DNA of 64,000 bases, taken from assembly GCF_963678635.1 (NCBI RefSeq), contig NC_087067.1:6736647-6800646 (forward strand). Direction: 5' to 3'. A model generated the notes under the pieces. It ran no database searches, was not told the DNA's origin, and saw nothing but the letters and a program-made list of their open reading frames with translations. Both the position numbers and the translations under genes were made by a program. Shown piece by piece: positions 1 to 13,600 of this stretch (the stretch's first letter is position 1; each line of letters begins with the position of its first letter). The DNA is from Symsagittifera roscoffensis (lineage: Eukaryota > Xenacoelomorpha > Acoela > Convolutidae).

Positions 1-344
1 GAAACCAAAACCAGATAAAAGAAATACAGAAACACTTCAAAAAAAATTGTATAGTTAATCAATTGCAGTTTTCTAGGATGTTTGAAAAAAATACGTTTTC
101 AAGATGTTTTACAAAGTTGACCAAAAATAGAGAGTGCAATCTTTTCTTCAATCAGTTTAACATTTTAAAACGATAAAGCAGTGGTTGGTTGAGTATGCTT
201 TGTAGCCCAACTGAACTTTTTGGCGCCCTACTTAATTTTGCAGTTTTTCACTTGCTCTAATTCCAAAAAACGATTGAGCATTCTATCACAACTAGCGCGT
301 CAATTGCACCTCCGGTGCTACAAAACCCTTCTTCAGAAAACTGA
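1..344. other. Unique AT-rich flank left of the satellite
   Basis: This stretch does not share the satellite consensus and holds no open frame, RNA gene or terminal repeat that I can support. A first degenerate satellite-like fragment begins near position 345-370, so the boundary is approximate. Confidence 0.5.
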
Positions 345-659
345 CAAACCATAATTCTCGAAAAAAAAGGAATGAGCCCTCATACTTGGACGCTAGATTT
401 AGAGCCCTTGATTTTATCCCGATAGCACACCACTTTAGGAATGAGAAATTCAAGTTCGGTTAGTTTTTTATATCTAAGTTTTTTGAAGAAAAAAAAATGA
501 ACAAATCATAAAAAACGCCATATCTCGGAAACCATAAGTATTTGAGCAATCATATCATACTTGGACGCTAGATTCGCAGCCCCTGAGTGTACCCCGATAG
601 CACTACACTATAGGGCTGAAAAAATCAAATTCGGTTAGTTTTTTTGTATCTAAGCTTTT

Positions 660-1660
660 TGAAAAAAAAAACGAAAAAAAAAAAACTTAAAAAACGCCAT
701 ATCTCGAAAACCATAGGGATTTGGGCAGTCATACTAGGACACTAGATTTGTAGCCCTCGAAATTACCCCGATAGCACCCCACTATAGATTTGAGTAATTT
801 AAGTTCGATTAGTTTTTTATATCTAAGTTTTTTCAAAAAAAAATGAACAAAAATCATAAAAAACGCCATATCTCGAAAACAATAAGAACTTGAGCAGCCA
901 TACTTGAACGCTATGATTAGAGCACTTGAGTGTACCCCGATAGCACCGCACTATGTGGTTGAGAAATTCAAGTTCGGTTAATTTTTTTGGAAAAAAACTG
1001 AAAAAATCATAGAAAAAAAGCCATATCTCGAAAACCATAACGATTTGAGCAGTCATACTTGGACGCTAGATTTGCAGCTCAGGAGTGTACCCCAATAGGA
1101 CCCCACTATAGGGCTGAAAAAATCAAATTCGGTTAGTTTTTTTGTATCTAAGCTTTTTGAAAAAAAAAACGAAAAAAAAAAAAACTTAAAAAACGCCATA
1201 TCTCGAAAACCATAGGGATTTGAGCAGTCATACTAGGACGCTAGATTTGTAGCCCTCGAAATTACCCCGATAGCACCCCACTATAGATTTGAGTAATTTA
1301 AGTTCGATTAGTTTTTTATATCTAAGTTTTTTCAAAAAAAAATGAACAAAAATCATAAAAAACGCCATATCTCGAAAACAATAAGAACTTGAGCAGTCAT
1401 ACTTGAACGCTATGATTAGAGCAATTGAGTGTACCCCGATAGCACCGCACTATGGGGTTGAGAAATTCAAGTTCGGTTAATTTTTTTGGAAAAAACTGAA
1501 AAAATCATAAAAAAAAGCCATATCTCGAAAACCATAACGATTTGAGCAGTCATACTTGGACGCTAGATTTGCAGCTCAGGAGTGTACCCCAATTGGACCC
1601 CACTATAGGGCTGAAAAAATCAAATTCGGTTAGTTTTTTTGTATCTAAGTTTTTCTAAAA
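660..1660. repeat. Satellite zone with ~500-bp (3-monomer) higher-order repeat
   Basis: Three consecutive monomer types recur in order about 498-500 bp apart with few differences. For example, the block with ATGAACAAAAATCATAAAAA followed by AAACAATAAGAACTTGAGCAG lies near 840 and again near 1340. Confidence 0.75.
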
Positions 1661-2099
1661 AACAAAAGGTCATATCTCGAAAACTATAAGAACTTGAGCA
1701 GTCATACTTGAACGCTATAATTATAGCACTTGAGTGTACCCCGATAGCACCGCACTATGGGGTTGAGAAATTCAAGTTCGGTTAATTTTTTTGGAAAAAA
1801 ATTGAAAAAATCACTAAAAAAAACCATATCTCGAAAACCATAACAATTTGAGCAGTCATACTTGGACGCTAAATTTGCAGCTCAGGAGTGTAATCCGATA
1901 GGACCCCACTATAAGGTTGAGAAAATTAAATTCGATAAGTTTTTTGGATCTAAGCTTTTCGAAAAAAAAAACGAAAAAATCATAAAAAAACGCCATATCT
2001 CGAAAACCATAGGAATTTGAGCAGTCACACTAGGACGCTAGATTTGTAGCCCTCGAAATTACCCCGATAGCACCCCACTATAGAGTTGAGAAATTTAAG

Positions 2100-5000
2100 T
2101 TCGATTAGTTTTTTTATCTAAGTTTTTTTTCAAAAAAAAATTCTAAAAAAACGCCTTATCTCGAAAACCAAAAAGATTTGTGCAGTCATACTTTGACGCT
2201 AGATTTGCAGCTCTTGAGCGTACCCCGATAGGGTTCCAATAAAGGAGGGTTGAGAAAATCGAAAATGAAGTTCGGTTAGTTTTTTTATATCTAAGTTTTT
2301 CGAGAAAAGAATGAAAAATCATAAAAAATGCCATATCTCGAAAACCATTAAGATTTGAGCAGTCATACTTGGAGGCTAGATTCGCAGCCCTCGAGTGTAC
2401 CCCGATAGCACTACACTATAGGGTTGAAAAATTCAAGTTCGGTTAGTTTTTTTATATCTAAGTTTTTTGAAGAAAAAAAAAGAAAAAATTTTAAAAAACG
2501 CCAAATCTCGAAAACTATAAGAATTTGAACAGTCATACTTGAACGCTATAATTAGAGCACTTGAGTGTACCCCAATAGCACCGCACTTTGGGGTTGAGAA
2601 ATTCCAGTTCGGTTAGTTTTTTTAACTAATTTTTTTGGAAAAAACTGAAAAAATCATAAAAAAAAGCCATTTCTCGAAAACCATAACGATTTGAGCAGTC
2701 ATACTTGGACGCTAGATTTGCAGCTCAGGAGTGTAATCCGATAGGACCCCACTATAGGGTTGAGAAAATCAAATTCGGCTAGTTTTTTTGTATCTAAGCT
2801 TTTTCAAAAAAAAACTAAAAAGTCATAAAAAAACGCCATATCTCGAAAACCATCGGGATTTGAGCAGTCATACTAGGACGCTAGACTTGTAGCCCTCGAA
2901 CTTACCCCGATAGCAACCCACTATAGAGTTGAGAAATTTAAGTTCGCTTAGTTTTTTATAACAAAGTTTTTTCAAAAAATCCTGAAAAACGCCTTATCTC
3001 GAAAACCAAAAAGATTTGAGCAGTCATACTTTGACGCTAAATTTGCAGCTCCTGAGCGTACCCCGATAGGGCCCCAATATAGGAGGGTTGAAAAAAATCG
3101 AAAATCAACTTCGGTTAGTTTTTTATATTTGAGTTTTTTGAGAAAAGAATGAAAAATCATAAAAAAACGCCATATTTCGAAAACCATCAAGATTTGAGCA
3201 GTCATACTTGGAGGCTAGAATCGCAGTTCTCGAGTGTACCCCGATAGCACTACAATATAGGGTTGGAAAATTCAAGTTCGGTTAGTTTTTTTATATCTAA
3301 GTTTTTTGAAGAAAAAAATTTTTTCAAAAACGCCATATCTCGAAAACTATAAGAATTTGAGCAGTCATACTTGAACGCTATAATTAGAGTTTTTGAGTGT
3401 ACCCCAAAAGCACCGCACTATGGGTTTGAGAAATTCAAATTCGGTAAGGTTTTTTTTCAACTAAATTTTTTGGAAAAAAACTGAAAAAATCATAAAAAAA
3501 GCCATATCTCGCAAACCATAACGATTTGAGCAGTCATACTTGGACGCTAGATTTGCAGCTCAGGAGTGTAATCCGATAGGACCCCACTATAGGGTTGAGA
3601 AAATCAAATTCGTAGAGTTTTTTTGTATCTAAGCTTTTTGAAAAAAAAAACGAAAAATCATAAGAAACGCCAAATCTCGAAAATCATCGGGATTTGAGCA
3701 GTCATACTAGGACGCTAGACTTGTAGCCCTCGAACTTACCCCGATAGCACCCCACTATAGAGTTGAGAAATTTAAGTTCGATTAGTTTTTTTTATCTAAG
3801 TTTTTTCAAAAAAAAATTCTAAAAACGCCTTATCTCGAAAACCAAAAAGATTTGAGCAGCCATACTTTGACGCTAGATTTGCAGCTCTTGAGCGTACCCC
3901 GATAGGGCTCAAATAAAGGAGGGTTGAGAAACTCGAAAATGAAGTTCGGTTAGTTTTTTTATATCTAAGTTTTTCGAGAAAAGAATGAAAAATCATAAAA
4001 AACGCCATATCTGTAAAACCATTAAGATTTGAGCAGTCATACTTGGAGGCTAGATTCGCAGCCCTCGAGTGTACCCCGATAGCACTACACTATAGGGTTG
4101 GAAAATTCAAGTTCGGTTAGTTTTTTTATATCTAAGTTTTTTGAAGAAAAAAAAAGAAAAAATTTTAAAAAACGCCAAATCTCGAAAACTATAAGAATTT
4201 GAACAGTCATACTTGAACGCTATAATTAGAGCACTTGAGTGTACCCCAATAGCACCGCACTTTGGGGTTGAGAAATTCCAGTTCGGTTAGTTTTTTTAAC
4301 TAATTTTTTTGGAAAAAACTGAAAAAATCATAAAAAGAGCCATTTCTCGAAAACCATAACGATTTGAGCAGTCATACTTGGACGCTAGATTTGCAGCTCA
4401 GGAGTGTAATCCGATAGGACCCCACTATAGGGTTGAGAAAATCAAATTCGGCTAGTTTTTTTGTATCTAAGCTTTTTGAAGAAAAAAAACTAAAAAATCA
4501 TAAAAAACGCCATAATTCGAAAACCATCGGGATTTGAGCAGTCATACTAGAACGCTAGACTTGTAGCCCTCAAACATACCCCGATAGCACCCCACTATAG
4601 AGTTGAGAAATTTAAGTTCGCTTAGTTTTTTATAACAAAGTTTTTTCAAAAAAATCCTAAAAAACGCCTTATCTCGAAAACCAAAAAGATTTGAGCAGTC
4701 ATACTTTGACGCTAAATTTGCAGCTCCTGAGCTTACCCCGATAGGGCCCCAATATAGGAGGGTTGAAAAAATTGAAAATCAAGTTCGGTTAGTTTTTTAT
4801 ATTTAAGTTTTTTGAGAAAAGAATGAAAAATCATAAAAAACGCCATATTTCGAAAACCATCAAGATTTGAGCAGTCATGCTTGGAGGCTAGATTCGCAGT
4901 TCTCGAGTGTACCCCGATAGCACTACAATATAGGGTTGGAAAATTCAAGTTCGGTTAGTTTTTTTATATCTAAGTTTTTTGAAGAAAAAAAAATTTTCAA

Positions 5001-5300
5001 AAACGCCATATCTCGAAAACTATAAGAATTTGAGCAGTCATACTTGAACGCTATAATTAGAGTTTTTGAGTGTACCCCAAAAGCACCGCACTATGGGTTT
5101 GAGAAATTCAAATTCGGTAAGGTTTTTTTTCAACTAAATTTTTTGGAAAAAAACTGAAAAAATCATAAAAAAAAGCCATATCTCGCAAACCATAACGATT
5201 TGAGCAGTCATACTTGGACGCTAGATTTGCAGCTCAGGAGTGTAATCCGATAGGACCCCACTATAGGGTTGAGAAAATCGAATTCGGTTAGTTTTTTTGT
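2100..5300. repeat. Satellite zone with ~1650-bp (about 10-monomer) higher-order repeat
   Basis: Variant monomers recur about 1653-1668 bp apart. The A-rich variant followed by CGCCAAATCTCGAAAACTAT occurs near 2470 and 4140, and the monomer with 'AAAGGAGGGTTGAGAAA' recurs near 2242 and 3917. 1653 bp is about ten 165-bp monomers. Confidence 0.65.
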
Positions 5301-6849
5301 ATTTAAGCTTTTTGTAAAAAAAAACGAAAAAATCATAAAAAAACGCCATATCTCGAAAACCATCGGTACTTGAGCAGTCATTCTAGGACGCTAGACTTGT
5401 AGCCCTCGAACTTACCCCGATAGCACCCCACTATAGAGTTGAGAAATTTAAGTTCGATTAGTTTTTTATATCTAAGTTTTTTCAAAAAAAAATCCTAAAA
5501 AACGCTCGAATCCTAAATCTCGAAAACCAAAAAGATTTGAGCAGTCATACTTTGACGCTAGATTTTTAGCTCTTGGGCGTACCCCGATAGCACCCCACTA
5601 TAGAGTTGAGAAATTTAAGTTCGATTAGTTTTTTATATCTAAGTTTTTTCAAAAACAAATCCTAAAAAACGCCTTATCTCGAAAACCAAAAAGATTTGAG
5701 CAGTCATACTTTGACGCTAGGTTCGCAGCTCTTGAGCATACCCCGATAGGGACCCAAAATAGGAGGGTTGAGAAAATTGAAAGTCAAGTTCGGTTAGTTT
5801 TTTATATCCAAGTTTTTTGAGAAAAGAATGAAAAATCATTAAAAAACGCCATATCTCGAAAACCATCAAGATTTGAGCAGTCATACTTGGACGCTAGATT
5901 TGCAGCTCAGGAGTGTAATCCGATAGGACCCCACTATAGGGTTGAGAAAATCGAATTCGGTTAGTTTTTTTGTATCTAAGCTTTTTGTAAAAAAAACGAA
6001 AAAATCATAAAAAAACGCCATATCTCGAAAACCATCGGGACTGAGCAGTCATTCTAGGACGCTAGACTTGTAGCCCTCGAACTTACCCCGATAGCACCCC
6101 ACTATAGAGTTGAGAAATTTAAGTTCGATTAGTTTTTTATATCTAAGTTTTTTCAAAAAAAAAATCCTAAAAAACGCTCAAATCCTAAATCTCGAAAACC
6201 AAAAAGATTTGAGCAGTCATACTTTGACGCTAGATTTTTAGCTCTTGAGCGTACCCCGATAGCACCCCACTATAGAGTTGAGAAATTTAAGTTCGATTAG
6301 TTTTTTATATCTAAGTTTTTTCAAAAAAAAAATCCTAAAAAACGCTCAAATCCTAAATCTCGAAAACCAAAAAGATTTGGGCAGTCATACTTTGACGCTA
6401 GATTCGCAGCTCTTGAGCATACCCCGATAGGGATCCAATAAAGGAGTGTTGAGAAAATCGAAAATCAAGTTCGGTTAGTTTTTTTATATCTAAATTTTTC
6501 GAGAAAAGAATGAAAAATCATAAAAAACGCCATATCTCGAAAACCATCAAGATTTGAGCAGTCATACTTGGAGGCTAGATTCGCAGCCCTCGAGTGTACC
6601 CCGATAGCACTACACTATCGGGTTGGAAAATTCAAGTTCGGTTAGTTTTTTTATATTTAAGTTTTTTGAAGAAAAAAAAAGAAAAAAGTTTAAAAAACGC
6701 CTTATCTCGAAAACTATAAGAATTTGAACAGTCATACTTGAACGCTAAAATTAGAGCACTTGAGTGTACCCCAATAACACCGCACTTTGGGTTGAGAAAT
6801 TCCAGTTCAGTTAGTTTTTTTTAACTAATTTTTTTGGAAAAAACTGAAA

Positions 6850-9800
6850 AAATCATAAAAAAAAGCCATTTCTCGAAAACCATAACGATTTGAGCAGTCA
6901 TACTTGGACGCTAGATTTGCAGCTCAGGAGTGTAATGCGATAGGACCCCACTATAGGGTTGAGAAAATCAAATTCGTAGAGTTTTTTTGTATCTAAGCTT
7001 TTTGAAAAAAAAAACGAAAAATCATAAGAAACGCCAAATCTCGAAAATCATCGGGATTTGAGCAGTCATACTAGGACGCTAGACTTGTAGCCCTCGAACT
7101 TACCCCGATAGCACCCCACTATAGAGTTGAGAAATTTAAGTTCGATTAGTTTTTTAAATCTAAGTTTTTTCAAAAACAAATCCTAAAAAACGCCTTATCT
7201 CGAAAACCAAAAAGATTTGAGCAGTCATACTTTGACGCTAGATTCGCAGCTCTTGAGCATACCCCGATAGGGACCCAAAATAGGAGGGTTGAGAAAATTG
7301 AAAGTCAAGTTCGGTTAGTTTTTTATATCCAAGTTTTTTGAGAAAAGAATGAAAAATCATTTAAAAAAAAGCCATATCTCGAAAACCATAACAATTTGAG
7401 CAGTCATACTTGGACGCTAGATTTGCAGCTCAGGAGTGTAATCCGATAGAACCCCACTATAGGGTTGAGAAAATCAAATTCGGCTAGTTTTTTTGTATCT
7501 AAGCTTTTTGAAGGAAAAAAAACTAAAAAATCATAAAAAAACGCCATATCTTGAAAATCATCGGGATTTGAGCAGTCATACTAGGACGCTAGACTTGTAG
7601 CCCTAGAACTTACCCCGATAGCAACCCACTATAGAGTTGAGAAATTTAAGTTCGATTAGTTTTTTATATCTAAGTTTTTTCAAAGAAAAATCCTAAAAAA
7701 CGCCTTATCTCAAAAAGATTTGAGCAGTCATACTTTGACGCTAGATTTGCAGCTCTTGAGCGTACCCCGATAGGGACCCAATATAGGAGGGTTGAGAAAA
7801 TTGAAAGTCAAGTTCGGTTAGTTTTTTATATTCAAGTTTTTTGAGAAACGAATGAAAAATCATAAAAAAAAGCCATATCTCGAAAACCATAACGATTTGA
7901 GCAGTCATACTTGGACGATAGATTTGCAGCTCAGGAGTGTAATCCGATAGGACCCCACTATAGGGTTGAGAAAATCAAATTCGGCTAGTTTTTTTGTATC
8001 TAAGCTTTTTGAAGAAAAAAAACTAAAAAATCATAAAAAACGCCATAATTCGAAAACCATCGGGATTTGAGCAGTCATACTAGGACGCTAGACTTGTAGC
8101 CCTCAAACATACCCCGATAGCACCCCACTATAGAGTTGAGAAATTTAAGTTCGCTTAGTTTTTTATAACAAAGTTTTTTCAAAAAAATCCTAAAAAACGC
8201 CTTATCTCGAAAACCAAAAAGATTTGAGCAGTCATACTTTGACGCTAAATTTGCAGCTCCTGAGCGTACCCCGATAGGGCCCCAATATAGGAGGGTTGAA
8301 AAAATCGAAAATCAAGTTCGGTTAGTTTTTTATATTTAAGTTTTTTGAGAAAAGAATGAAAAATCATAAAAAACGCCATATTTCGAAAACCATCAAGATT
8401 TGAGCAGTCATACTTGGAGGCTAGATTCGCAGTTCTCGAGTGTACCCCGATAGCACTACAATATAGGGTTGGAAAATTCAAGTTCAGTTAGTTTTTTTTA
8501 TATCTAAGTTTTTTGAAGAAAAAAACATTTTCAAAAACGCCATATCTCGAAAACTATAAGAATTTGAGCAGTCATACTTGAACGCTATAATTAGAGTACT
8601 TGAGTGTACCCCAAAAGCACCGCACTATGGGTTTGAGAAATTCAAATTCGGTAAGGTTTTTTTTCAACTAAACTTTTTGGAAAAAAACTGAAAAAATCAT
8701 AAAAAAAGCCATATCTCGCAAACCATAACGATTTGAGCAGTCATACTTGGACGCTAGATTTGCAGCTCAGGAGTGTAATCCGATAGGACCCCACTATAGG
8801 GTTGAGAAAATCAAATTCGTAGAGTTTTTTTGTATCTTAGCTTTTTGAAAAAAAAAACGAAAAATCATAAGAAACGCCAAATCTCGAAAATCATCGGGAT
8901 TTGAGCAGTCATACTAGGACGCTAGACTTGTAGCCCTCGAACTTACCCCGATAGCACCCCACTATAGAGTTGAGAAATTTAAGTTCGATTAGTTTTTTAA
9001 ATCTAAGTTTTTTCAAAAACAAATCCTAAAAAACGCCTTATCTCGAAAACCAAAAAGATTTGAGCAGTCATACTTTGACGCTAGATTCGCAGCTCTTGAG
9101 CATACCCCGATAGGGACCCAAAATAGGAGGGTTGAGAAAATTGAAAGTCAAGTTCGGTTAGTTTTTTATATCCAAGTTTTTTGAGAAAAGAATGAAAAAT
9201 CATTAAAAAAAAAGCCATATCTCGAAAACCATAACAATTTGAGCAGTCATACTTGGACGCTAGATTTGCAGCTCAGGAGTGTAATCCGATAGAACCCCAC
9301 TATAGGGTTGAGAAAATCAAATTCGGCTAGTTTTTTTGTATCTAAGCTTTTTGAAGGAAAAAAAACTAAAAAATCATAAAAAAACGCCATATCTCGAAAA
9401 CCATCGGGATTTGAGCAGTCATACTAGGACGCTAGACTTGTAGCCTTCGAACTTACCCCGATAGCAACCCACTATAGAATTGAGAAATTTAAGTTCGATT
9501 AGTTTTTTATATCTAAGTTTTTTCAAAGAAAAATCCTAAAAAACGCCTTATCTCAAAAAGATTTGAGCAGTCATACTTTGACGCTAGATTTGCAGCTCTT
9601 GAGCGTACCCCGAAAAGGACCCAATATAGGAGGGTTGAGAAAATTGAAAGTCAAGTTCGGTTAGTTTTTTATATCCAAGTTTTTTGAGAAAAGAATGAAA
9701 AATCATAAAAAAAAGCCATATCTCGAAAACCATAACGATTTGAGCAGTCATACTTGGACGATAGATTTGCAGCTCAGGAGTGTAATCCGATAGGACCCCA

Positions 9801-10600
9801 CTATAGGGTTGAGAAAATCAAATTCGGCTAGTTTTTTTGTATCTAAGCTTTTTGAAGAAAAAAAACTAAAAAATCATAAAAAACGCCATAATTCGAAAAC
9901 CATCGGGATTTGAGCAGTCATACTAGGACGCTAGACTTGTAGCCCTCAAACATACCCCGATAGCACCCCACTATAGAGTTGAGAAATTTAAGTTCGCTTT
10001 GTTTTTTATAACAAAGTTTTTTCAAAAAAATCCTAAAAAACGCCTTATCTCGAAAACCAAAAAGATTTGAGCAGTCATACTTTGACGCTAAATTTGCAGC
10101 TCCTGAGCGTACCCCGATAGGGCCCCAATATAGGAGGGTTGAAAAAATCGAAAATCAAGTTCGGTTAGTTTTTTATATTTAAGTTTTTTGAGAAAAGAAT
10201 GAAAAATCATAAAAAACGCCATATTTCGAAAACCATCAAGATTTGAGCAGTCATACTTGGAGGCTAGATTCGCAGTTCTCGAGTGTACCCCGATAGCACT
10301 ACAATATAGGGTTGGAAAATTCAAGTTCGGTTAGTTTTTTTATATCTAAGTTTTTTGAAGAAAAAAACATTTTCAAAAACGCCATATCTCGAAAACTATA
10401 AGAATTTGAGCAGTCATACTTGAACGCTATAATTAGAGTACTTGAGTGTACCCCAAAAGCACCGCACTATGGGTTTGAGAAATTCAAATTCGGTAAGGTT
10501 TTTTTTCAACTAAATTTTTTGGAAAAAAACTGAAAAAATCATAAAAAAAGCCATATCTCGCAAACCATAACGATTTGAGCAGTCATACTTGGACGCTAGA
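6850..10600. repeat. Satellite zone with ~1845-bp (11-monomer) higher-order repeat, two copies
   Basis: Marker variants recur 1842-1849 bp apart with near identity: AATTCGTAGAGTTTTTTTG near 6970 and 8815, GGGACCCAAAATAGGAGG near 7270 and 9114, and the stretch from 8245 matching that from 10088. 1845/11 is 167.7 bp per monomer. Similarity falls back to ordinary inter-monomer level near 10650. Confidence 0.8.
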
Positions 10601-13600
10601 TTTGCAGCTCAGGAGTGTAATCCGATAGGACCCCACTATAGGGTTGAGAAAATCAAATTCGGCTAGTTTTTTTGTATCTAAGCTTTCTGAAGAAAAAAAA
10701 CTAAAAAATCATAAAAAACTCCATATCTCGAAAACCAACGGGAATTGAGCAGTCATACTAGGACGCTAGACTTGTAGCCCTCAAACTTACCCCGATAGCA
10801 CCCCACTATAGAGTTGAGAAATTTAAGTTCGATTAGTTTTTTTTATCTAAGTTTTTTCAAAAAAAAATTCTAAAAACGCCTTATCTCGAAAACCAAAAAG
10901 ATTTGAGCAGTCATACTTTGACGCTAGATTTGCAGCTCTTGAGCGTACCCCGATAGAGCTCCAATAAAGGAGGGTTGAGAAAATCGAAAATCAAGTTCGG
11001 CTAGTTTTTTTGTATCTAAGCTTTTTGAAGAAAAAATACTAAAAAATCATAAAAAGCTCCATATCTCGAAAACCAACGGGACTTGAGCAGTCATACTAGG
11101 ACGCTAGACTTGTAGCCCTCAAACTTACCCCGATAGCACCCCACTATAGAGTTGAGAAATTTAAGTTCGCTTAGTTTTTTATAACAAAGTTTTTTCAAAA
11201 AAAATCCTGAAAAACGCCTTATCTCGAAAACCAAAAAGATTTGAGCAGTCATACTTTGATGCTAAATTTGCAGCTCCTGAGCGTACCCCGATAGCACTAC
11301 ACTATAGGGTTGGAAAATTCAAGTTCGGTTAGTTTTTTTATATTTAAGTTTTTTGAAGAAAAAAAAAGAAAAAAGTTTAAAAAACGCCATATCTCGAAAA
11401 CTATAAGAATTTGACCAGTCATACTTGAACGCTAAAATTAGAGCACTTGAGTGTACCCCAATAACACCGCACTTTGGGGTTGAGAAATTCCAGTTCAGTT
11501 AGTTTTTTTTAACTAATTTTTTTGGAAAAAACTGAAAAAATCATAAAAAAAAGCCATTTCTCGAAAACCATAACGATTTGAGCAGTCATACTTGGACGCT
11601 AGATTTGCAGCTCAGGAGTGTAATCCGATAGGACCCCACTATAGGGTTGAGAAAATCAAATTCGTAGAGTTTTTTTGTATCTAAGCATTTTTGAAAAAAA
11701 AAAACGAAAAATCATAAGAAACGCCAAGTAGCCTTGTAGCCCTCGAACTTACCCCGATAGCACCCCACTATAGAGTTGAGAAATTTAAGTTCGATTGGTT
11801 TTTTATATCTAAGTTTTTTCAAAAACAAATCCTAAAAAACGCCTTATCTCGAAAACCAAAAAGATTTGAGCAGTCATACTTTGACGCTAGATTCGCAGCT
11901 CTTGAGCATACCCCGATAGGGACCCAATATAGGAGGGTTGAGAAAATTGAAAGTCAAGTTCGGTTAGTTTTTTATATCCAAGTTTTTTGAGAAAGAATGA
12001 AAAATCATTAAAAAAAAGCCATTTCTCGAAAACCATAACAATTTGAGCAGTCATACTTGGACGCTAGATTTGCAGCTTAGGAGTGTAATCCGATAGGACC
12101 CCACTATAGGGTTGAGAAAATCAAATTCGGCTAGTTTTTTTGTATCTAAGCTTTTTGAAGAAAAAAAACTAAAAAATCATAAAAAAACGCCATATCTCGA
12201 AAACCATCGGGATTTGAGCAGTCATACTAGGACGCTAGACTTGTAGCCCTCGAACTTACCCCGATAGCAACCCACTATAGAGTTGAGAAATTTAAGTTCG
12301 ATTAGTTTTTTATATCTAAGTTTTTTCAAAGAAAAATCCTAAAAAACGCCTTATCTCAAAAAGATTTGAGCAGTCATACTTTGACGCTAGATTTGCAGCT
12401 CTTGAGCGTACCCCGATAGGGACCCAATATAGGAGGGTTGAGAAAATTGAAAGTCAAGTTCGGTTAGTTTTTTATATCCAAGTTTTTTGAGAAAAGAATG
12501 AAAAATCATTAAAAAAAAAGCCATATCTCGAAAACCATAACAATTTGAGCAGTCATACTTGGAGGCTAGATTCGCAGTTCTCGAGTGTACCCCGATAGCA
12601 CTACAATATAGGGTTGGAAAATTCAAGTTCGGTTAGTTTTTTTATATCTAAGTTTTTTGGAGAAAAAAAAATTTTCAAAAACGCCATATCTTGAAAACTA
12701 TAAGAATTTGAGCAGTCATACTTGAACGCTATAATTAGAGTACTTGAGTGTACCCCAAAAGCACCGCACTATGGGTTTGAGAAATTCAAATTCGGTAAGG
12801 TTTTTTTTTTCAACTAAATTTTTTGGAAAAAAAACTGAAAAAATCATAAAAAAAGCCATATCTCGCAAACCATAACGATTTGAGCAGTCATTCTTGGACG
12901 CTAGATTTGCAGCTCAGGAGTGTAATCCGATAGGACCCCACTATAGGGTTGAGAAAGTCAAATTCGGCTAGTTTTTTTGTATCTAAGCTTTTTGAAAAAA
13001 AAACTAAAAAATCATAAAAAAACGCCATATCTCGAAAACCATCGGGATTTGAGCAGTCATACTAGGACGCTAGACTTGTAGCCCTCGAACTTACCCCGAT
13101 AGCACCCCACTATAGAGTTGAGAAATTTAGGTTCGCTTAGTTTTTTATAACCAAGTTTTTTCAAAAAAATCCTAAAAAACGCCTTATCTCGAAAACCAAA
13201 AAGATTTGAGCAGTCATACTTTGACGCTAGATTTGCAGCTCCTGAGCGTACCCCGATAGGGCCCCAAAATAGGAGGGTTGAAAAAATCGAAAATCAAGTT
13301 CGGTTAGTTTTTTATAGCTAAGTTTTTTGAGACAAGAATGAAAAATCATAAAAAACGCCATATCTCGAAAACCATCAAGATTTGAGCAGTCATACTTGGA
13401 GGCTAGATTCGCAGTTCTCGAGTGTACCCCGATAGCACTACAATATAGGGTTGGAAAATTCAAGTTCGGTTAGTTTTTTTATATCTAAGTTTTTTGAAGA
13501 AAAAAAAAGAAAAAATTTTCAAAAACGCCAGATCTCGAAAACTATAAAAATTTGAGCAGTCATACTTGAACGCTATAATTAGAGTACTTGAGTGTACCCC